Origin: Sphingomonas bacterium
Lineage (GTDB): Bacteria > Pseudomonadota > Alphaproteobacteria > Sphingomonadales > Sphingomonadaceae
DNA: 11,945 nt
Assembly (NCBI GenBank): GCA_026785965.1
Contig: JAJAYY010000073.1
Coordinates: 1 to 11,945 of the forward strand
Reading direction: 5' to 3'
Below the pieces are notes generated by a model that was not told where the DNA came from, made no database searches, and saw only the letters and a program-made list of their open reading frames with translations. Every line of letters starts with the position of its first letter. Position 1 is the first letter of the stretch. A program made the translations under genes and the position numbers. Shown in pieces: positions 6,873 through 11,945 of this stretch.

Positions 6873-8207
6873 TCAGCGCAGCGCGGCGACGCGTGCACCC
6901 GCGCTTGTGTCGCGGCCATAGACGTCTTCGCTGTAGGTCAGGCGGCCGCCGTCGGCATGCGCGGTCATGTAGGTGATGTAGATCGGGACGCCGCTGCGCA
7001 ACTGGATATGCTGTTCGGGCGAAGTCGACGCGATCTGCGGGACACTGCCCATCAGCCATTGGGCAAAGCGCGGCGCGTCTTCAAGCCGGACGCAGCCGTT
7101 GCTCAAGGTCCGTTGGTCCTTGGCGAACAACGCCTTTTCTGGGGTGTCGTGAAGATAGATGCCCTCGCCATTGGCGAACGCGAACTTCATTGCCCCCATC
7201 GAGTTGGTGGCACCCGGATCCTGGCGGATCTTGACCGTAGTGCGACCGGCGGCGACCGCCGCCCAGTCGACTTTGTCCGGCGGGACAATGGCTGCATCGT
7301 CGTTCCAGTCGCTCACCACATGGTAGCCGCGCGTGCGAAGATAGCCCGCGCCTTGCTTGATCACATTGGGGGCGACGTTCTTGCGGATCAGATGATCGGG
7401 AACGTGCCAATAAGGCTTGAACGTCGCATAATGGATCATGCTGGCGATCATCGGGGTGGGAAGCTCGGGTTTTCCAACGATGACCTTCATTGAATCGACC
7501 GGCGCGCCATTCTCGTACATCCACAGCCGAGCCGCAGCGGCATCGACCACCACGAACCGCCCGGTGGCAGGGAGCGCACGCGCGCGGTCGAGATTGGCAA
7601 CCAGCTTGTCGGACACGGCTCCGCTTGCCGATGCGTCGGCCCAAGCCGCATCGCGCAGCGCACTATATACCGGGTTGACCTGACTGGCGGTGCGCAAATG
7701 TCCCACGAGCGATCTCGCGCGCGACGCCTGGGCCAGGATCTGCTCGGGGTTGAGCATCGTCGGGCGCATCGCCGTGTCGCCATAGATCATGCCGCTGGTC
7801 GGCGCCTGGATCGTCTGAACGTACAGTACCCAGGCGATCGACATCAGCCGCTCGGCTTCGTTCGACGCAGCGACGTTGCCGCTGCGCGCCCGTGCCGCCG
7901 CGGCTTCGATCTGACTGGCGAGTTGGGGGCCGATCGACAATCCTTCGATCGGCGCCCGGCGAAGGATGGCGACCAATTCGCTGGTCGCTTCGGTTTCCCC
8001 GCCGCGCAGCCAGATCGGCGCGTCCTGGCGGCTCGCATAATATCCCGCCACGGCGCTTGCCGACGTCGTTCCCCACAGCGACGTCATTGAAGGCGTTGGC
8101 ATGTTCGGCGATTCGGCGAAACCCGGCGCTGCGCACCCTAGCGCAACGGCACAAGCCGCGACTTTCCACGTTGAACGACGCACTGCACTGACTCCGCGAT
8201 TTTCCAT
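6873..8207 (-). CDS. L,D-transpeptidase, YkuD domain (YcbB/LdtD-like)
   Basis: 444 aa from ATG 8205-8207. The N-terminus is a signal peptide (basic NRGVSAVRRS, hydrophobic VAACAVALGCAAPG, probable cleavage near GFA-ES). Residues about 35-215 are a helical region, as in LdtD-type enzymes. The YkuD domain spans about 217-412: FVVVDAAAARLWMYENG, MIHYATFKPYWHVP, then the catalytic block IYLHDTP (H353) and TLSNGCVRLED (C372). Such periplasmic enzymes make 3-3 peptidoglycan cross-links or attach proteins to the wall. The open frame extends to ATG 8291, but only the internal ATG places the signal peptide at the N-terminus; no strong Shine-Dalgarno is seen for either. Its stop codon touches the nadA stop. 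Confidence 0.92.
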   Translation of the reverse strand: MENRGVSAVRRSTWKVAACAVALGCAAPGFAESPNMPTPSMTSLWGTTSASAVAGYYASRQDAPIWLRGGETEATSELVAILRRAPIEGLSIGPQLASQIEAAAARARSGNVAASNEAERLMSIAWVLYVQTIQAPTSGMIYGDTAMRPTMLNPEQILAQASRARSLVGHLRTASQVNPVYSALRDAAWADASASGAVSDKLVANLDRARALPATGRFVVVDAAAARLWMYENGAPVDSMKVIVGKPELPTPMIASMIHYATFKPYWHVPDHLIRKNVAPNVIKQGAGYLRTRGYHVVSDWNDDAAIVPPDKVDWAAVAAGRTTVKIRQDPGATNSMGAMKFAFANGEGIYLHDTPEKALFAKDQRTLSNGCVRLEDAPRFAQWLMGSVPQIASTSPEQHIQLRSGVPIYITYMTAHADGGRLTYSEDVYGRDTSAGARVAALR

Positions 8208-8394
8208 GGTGCGACAACGCGACGGACGCCAAGATGGTTCAATCGGCGCGTCAACCCTCGCCCCCGGCAAGCGGCGACCAGCCGATAGCACAAATTAAAG
8301 TGTGGCTGAAGCGCAACAACGCAGGACAAGAATCCGAAACCGTGCTACTTGTGTGAAACCTTCGCCGGGTGACCGTGTTACGAAGGACAGCCTG

Positions 8395-8415
8395 ATGGCT
8401 CAAAGGGGAGTATGA
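8395..8415 (+). CDS. Possible six-codon leader ORF upstream of the barrel protein
   Basis: ATG 8395 opens a six-codon frame (M-A-Q-R-G-V) ending in TGA at 8413-8415, immediately followed by the ATG of the outer-membrane protein at 8416. It has a textbook ribosome site: GAAGGA at 8382-8387, 7 nt upstream. The barrel gene's own Shine-Dalgarno (GGGGAG, 8405-8410) lies inside it. CCTTCG (8359-8364) can pair with CGAAGG (8381-8386), covering the leader's ribosome site. This could be chance; no peptide function is implied. Confidence 0.35.
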   Translation: MAQRGV

Positions 8416-9258
<843 letters not shown>

Positions 9259-9280
9259 GCGTCACTGCACGACGACTAAA

Positions 9281-9327
9281 GCGAGCCTCCTGGCGGATCG
9301 AGCAATCGGTCCGCCAGCGAGGCTCGC
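9281..9327. terminator. Large hairpin between convergent genes, probable (bidirectional) terminator
   Basis: GCGAGCCTC (9281-9289) pairs with GAGGCTCGC (9319-9327), and CTGGCGGA (9290-9297) with TCCGCCAG (9310-9317). This makes 17 bp with a single bulged C at 9318 and a 12-nt loop. It sits 22 bp after the barrel gene stop and 39 bp beyond the 3' end of the DUF4112 gene. The downstream T-run is poor on the plus strand (CGTTT), whereas the minus strand has TTTAG after the stem. Confidence 0.7.
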
Positions 9328-9366
9328 CTCGTTTCAGGCGCAGGCCAGCGCCGCGCGCAAATCGCA

Positions 9367-9789
9367 TCAACGATTGGGTTGAACGTCGATCACCGCGGTT
9401 GCGGGATGATGCTTGTCGAGATGGCGCTTGATGATCCGCAGGTTGCGGCTGTTCGAGCGAAAGAAAAAGTCCGGGATCGCGCCAATCCACGGAATCGCGC
9501 CGAGCAGCATGTCGACCCCGACATTGCCGCCCATTCGGGCCATATGCCACTTGGTCATCCCCAGATTGCGCGCTTCCCATACGATGTAACTGCCCATCGC
9601 CGCTGCCGAGAGCGTGCCGACCCCGGGGATCAGGTCGAGCAACACGTCGAGCCCGACTTCGCGCTTGGTGCCGGGGATGACGAACAGACGCTCCAAAATC
9701 CGTTCCATCGCTTCAATCCGCGCGCGCACCGCGATAGGTCTGGGGTCCAGCAAGGGCGTTGTGAAGGGCGGCGGAGGCGGAGCGGTCAT
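9367..9789 (-). CDS. DUF4112 membrane protein
   Basis: 140 aa. It starts with a short proline run (APPPPPF) and an amphipathic stretch (ARIEAMERILERLFVIPGTK). Two hydrophobic segments follow, at about 46-70 (VGLDVLLDLIPGVGTLSAAA) and 88-110 (GGNVGVDMLLGAIPWIGAIP followed by DFFF). The twin LLDLIPGVGT and LLGAIPWIGAIPD motifs, followed by SNSRNLRIIKRHL, are the DUF4112 signature. It is a small inner-membrane protein of unknown function. The ATG at 9787-9789 overlaps the stop of the upstream solute-binding lipoprotein by 4 nt (ATGA), which fixes the start and indicates co-transcription. The final residues are charged and cytoplasmic by inference. Confidence 0.88.
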   Translation of the reverse strand: MTAPPPPPFTTPLLDPRPIAVRARIEAMERILERLFVIPGTKREVGLDVLLDLIPGVGTLSAAAMGSYIVWEARNLGMTKWHMARMGGNVGVDMLLGAIPWIGAIPDFFFRSNSRNLRIIKRHLDKHHPATAVIDVQPNR

Positions 9790-11297
9790 GGCGTATATCC
9801 TCGGGCGGTGGCGCGTTGCATGATCCCGGCTAACGGGTGTTGAGCGAAGCGATTTTCCTGGAAGGCGGGCGCGCGGTCGCCAACCAGCGACCAGCGGATC
9901 GGCGCCGCCAGAGGGATGAATAGCGCGGCTTCGTCCATCAGCGTCGCGACCTCGCCAAATAATCCGGCGCGTTGCGCGGCGACCGGCGCATCGCGTGCCG
10001 ATTGCAGCATGACGTCGGCATCCGCGATGCACACCGCGACCTGGCCGCACCGAAAGCGGCGCAGGAACCAGGCCGGCGAGTTGGACGGCGCCACCGCGTC
10101 GATCAGGCGAAGGTCAGCGCGCTTTCCTTCCTCGGCACGTTCAACCCCGATTCCGATCGCGCCCCAATCGGCGAACAGCCGTGTGAAGATCAAATCGCCG
10201 CCTGGCCCTGCGGGGAGCGCGACGGTCAAGCGCGGCCGTTCGGCAGTTCCGAACAAGCGCTGCGCTTCGCTCGCGAGGCCCGCACGCCGATCGGCGATCG
10301 GCTGCGCGAGCCACGCCGGCTGGACCGGCTCGCTCAATCCTTCAAGGCCTGCCTGGAGCAAGGTTGCGCGCGGCCCGAGACAAGGCACCCCCAAGGCCGC
10401 GATCAGCGCAGTTCGATCAATCGCACGGCTCAGGAGGCGGCGCACCTCAGGCTCGGCCAAGGGGCCATCGGCACGCGCTGGAACCAGCCCGAACAATCCG
10501 CTTGCCGGATCGAAGCGCAGCGCCCCACGGCCAAGTTTGGCGCGCGTCGCCAGCGGCAGGTCGGCGATCGTCCCGCCGAGCACCAGATCAAGCCGATCGC
10601 TGCGGAACGCGGCAATCGCGGACGCGGCCGACATCGCCGCCACGCGCACATCCTCGCGCTCGCCCGCTTCGCCATCGATACCGCGAAGCCGCCGCGTCAG
10701 GCGCACGGGGGCATTCTTGTCGGTTGATTCGACTTCGTTATTCTTGGGCGTGCGGAGCATGAACGGGCCGCTGCCACTGCCTTCGCTGATCAGGGCATAT
10801 TCCGGCTGGGCGAGCAATTGCAGCAGGTTCGAGCGCGGCACGCGGAGGCGAATTTCGATCACTCGATCGGTCATTGCGACAACTTCCTCGACCACGCCGA
10901 GCGCATCGCGGGTCGGATTGTCGCGATTGGCGCGCAATTGCCGATTGAGGATTCGCGCCATGTCGCGCGCCATGATTTTGCGCCCGTCGGGCCATTCGCC
11001 GGTCACCAGCCGGAAAATATAGCTCAGTCCGTCGTCGCTGACATTCCACCGTTCGGCCAAGCCGGGTTCAACCTGGCCCGCCGCGTCGAGCCGCACCAGG
11101 CCTTGGGCAAGGTTGAGGCGAAGCGTCGCCTGGGCCGCGCTGGTCGGAGGGATAATGGGATCGCCGATGCTCAGCGGAGGCTCGCCAATCACGGCGACGT
11201 TCAGCTGCTGCGGCTGGTCGCGGCGGCAACCCGCTGCAGCCACGGCCAGACCGGAGGCGATCACGCAGAGCAAGCGGTGGCGACGCGCGGGCGACAT
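9786..11297 (-). CDS. Family 5 (oligopeptide-type) extracellular solute-binding lipoprotein
   Basis: 503 aa from ATG 11295-11297. The basic N-terminus (SPARRHR) is followed by LLCVIASGLAVAAAGC, a lipoprotein signal with the acylated cysteine at residue 24. SBP_bac_5 features follow: a first domain with LRLNLAQGLVRLDAAGQVEP and LAERWNVSDDGLSYIFRL (then a TGEWPDGRKI segment), the GSGSGPFML strand, and later LSRAIDRTALIAAL. Proteins of this family bind peptides, nickel or other solutes for ABC importers. No permease or ATPase gene is present in the window, so the substrate is open. AAGG about 9 nt upstream and the position of the signal peptide favour this ATG over the upstream one at 11354. It overlaps the DUF4112 gene by 4 nt and is divergent from the PBP gene. 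Confidence 0.88.
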   Translation of the reverse strand: MSPARRHRLLCVIASGLAVAAAGCRRDQPQQLNVAVIGEPPLSIGDPIIPPTSAAQATLRLNLAQGLVRLDAAGQVEPGLAERWNVSDDGLSYIFRLVTGEWPDGRKIMARDMARILNRQLRANRDNPTRDALGVVEEVVAMTDRVIEIRLRVPRSNLLQLLAQPEYALISEGSGSGPFMLRTPKNNEVESTDKNAPVRLTRRLRGIDGEAGEREDVRVAAMSAASAIAAFRSDRLDLVLGGTIADLPLATRAKLGRGALRFDPASGLFGLVPARADGPLAEPEVRRLLSRAIDRTALIAALGVPCLGPRATLLQAGLEGLSEPVQPAWLAQPIADRRAGLASEAQRLFGTAERPRLTVALPAGPGGDLIFTRLFADWGAIGIGVERAEEGKRADLRLIDAVAPSNSPAWFLRRFRCGQVAVCIADADVMLQSARDAPVAAQRAGLFGEVATLMDEAALFIPLAAPIRWSLVGDRAPAFQENRFAQHPLAGIMQRATARGYTP

Positions 11298-11322
11298 CGT
11301 TGCGACCTTAAGCGAAAGCGGG

Positions 11323-11378
11323 GGTTCATCAACCACTGGATATTGGTTCACCACTGTTTTACTGGACTAAGGCAGTGG
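11323..11378. repeat. Direct and inverted repeats between the solute-binding protein and PBP genes
   Basis: GGTTCA then CCACTG occurs twice (11323-11338 with a 4-nt insert, and 11345-11356 without), the GGTTCA copies being 22 bp apart. CAGTGG at 11373-11378 is the inverse of CCACTG. The repeats lie in the divergent intergenic region (11298-11409), where operators would be expected. They may be chance; no convincing -35/-10 pair was found here. Confidence 0.35.
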
Positions 11379-11409
11379 CGCGTGGCGCGCCTGGTCGAAG
11401 AGGGGCCGA

Positions 11410-11945
11410 GTGACCGAAGAACTGGGCATCTGGCAGCATAAGGGCCGCAACGTCGAACAGATCGAAGATCCGTTCTCGCCGCCGCCGCTGCCTCCTGGCG
11501 AAGCGGTTGCTCCAGCGCCGGCGCGGCGCCGCAGCCGCCTGCGGCTTGCGCTCTACATGGTGTTTGCACTGCTTTTGGTCACGCTGGCGTGGCTCGTGAT
11601 CACGGCCCCGCTCGGGCGCGCGCTCGAACCGCTCGAGAATCCGGCGATGCTGCTCGTCAGCGAGGAAGGACGGCCAATCGCGCGGCGCGGCGCGATGAAG
11701 GAAGCGCCAGTCGTCATCGCGCGGCTCGATCCACTCACCCCGGCGGCGTTCATCGCCATCGAGGATCGCCGCTTCCGCTCGCATTGGGGGATCGATCCGC
11801 GCGCGATCGGACGGGCGATGGTCGCCAACATTTCGGCTGGCGGCGTTCGCCAGGGCGGTTCGACCCTGACCCAGCAACTCGCCAAAACCAGCTTCCTGTC
11901 ATCGGACCGGTCGATGAAGCGCAAGGCCCAGGAAGTGATCATCGC
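11410..11945 (+). CDS. Class A penicillin-binding protein (PBP1A-like), 5' part only
   Basis: Reads open to the right edge (178 codons visible). GTG 11410 is the start, preceded by GAAGAGGGG (11397-11405) as Shine-Dalgarno. A cytoplasmic proline-rich head (PFSPPPLPPGEAVAPAPARR) leads to one transmembrane helix at about 45-66. The transglycosylase (GT51) domain then begins: FIAIEDRRFRSHWGIDPRAI carries the catalytic glutamate (E118), and RQGGSTLTQQLAKTSFL (147-163) is the second signature. These enzymes polymerise lipid II into glycan strands at the periplasmic face and normally also carry a transpeptidase domain, which lies beyond the window. Whether it is truly bifunctional cannot be judged. 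Confidence 0.92.
   Translation, partial: MTEELGIWQHKGRNVEQIEDPFSPPPLPPGEAVAPAPARRRSRLRLALYMVFALLLVTLAWLVITAPLGRALEPLENPAMLLVSEEGRPIARRGAMKEAPVVIARLDPLTPAAFIAIEDRRFRSHWGIDPRAIGRAMVANISAGGVRQGGSTLTQQLAKTSFLSSDRSMKRKAQEVII

Noticed and set aside
7047..7064. GCCCAT...TTGGGC hairpin as a terminator for nadA
   Set aside because: Only about 5 bp of stem, no T-run, and it lies within the L,D-transpeptidase gene.
8208..8291. N-terminal extension of the L,D-transpeptidase to ATG 8291
   Set aside because: It would bury the signal peptide 28 residues in; the internal ATG gives a proper secretory N-terminus.
9916..11022. 368-codon plus-strand frame opposite the solute-binding protein gene
   Set aside because: Ser/Arg-rich shadow without domain features; the minus-strand lipoprotein has a signal peptide and family motifs.

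Overview
The window reads as a GC-rich alphaproteobacterial chromosome segment, most likely from the order Sphingomonadales (Sphingomonas-like). The grounds are the DUF1476-type F1 ATPase inhibitor (zeta) gene, a BolA / CGFS-glutaredoxin pair, an outer-membrane barrel protein with a poly-proline tail around a CPDGSVI...C motif, DUF4112, and frequent GTG starts. No mobile element, tRNA, rRNA or CRISPR array is visible. The species assignment is an inference from gene content.

Left part (1-2803): a minus-strand RTX-type repeat protein runs off the left edge. It is divergent from a plus-strand, CadC/ToxR-like membrane-tethered winged-helix regulator whose predicted periplasmic part looks ankyrin-like and has four cysteines. 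Next comes a tightly packed trio: ATPase inhibitor zeta, BolA-family protein and monothiol glutaredoxin (CGFS). It ends in a strong intrinsic terminator.

Middle (2989-6872): four plus-strand genes overlap or nearly touch, so they look like one transcription unit. They encode a GT4-type glycosyltransferase, an MBL-fold hydrolase with a C-terminal winged helix (LACTB2-like), a membrane-anchored DUF4230 protein and quinolinate synthase NadA. NadA meets a minus-strand L,D-transpeptidase tail to tail, with the two stop codons abutting in one TGATCA palindrome.

Right part (8208-11945): the L,D-transpeptidase is divergent from an outer-membrane barrel gene. That gene is preceded by a well-formed six-codon leader ORF whose stop touches its ATG. 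A large hairpin separates the barrel gene from a minus-strand pair: an orphan oligopeptide-type solute-binding lipoprotein overlapping a DUF4112 membrane protein by 4 nt. Divergent from these is the 5' part of a class A penicillin-binding protein, cut by the right edge. L,D-transpeptidase, barrel protein and PBP make this side an envelope-biogenesis neighbourhood.

Nothing here is a clear multi-gene novel system. The points most worth a second look are the ankyrin-like membrane regulator beside the RTX gene, the leader ORF and hairpin in front of the barrel gene, and the zeta-BolA-Grx arrangement.
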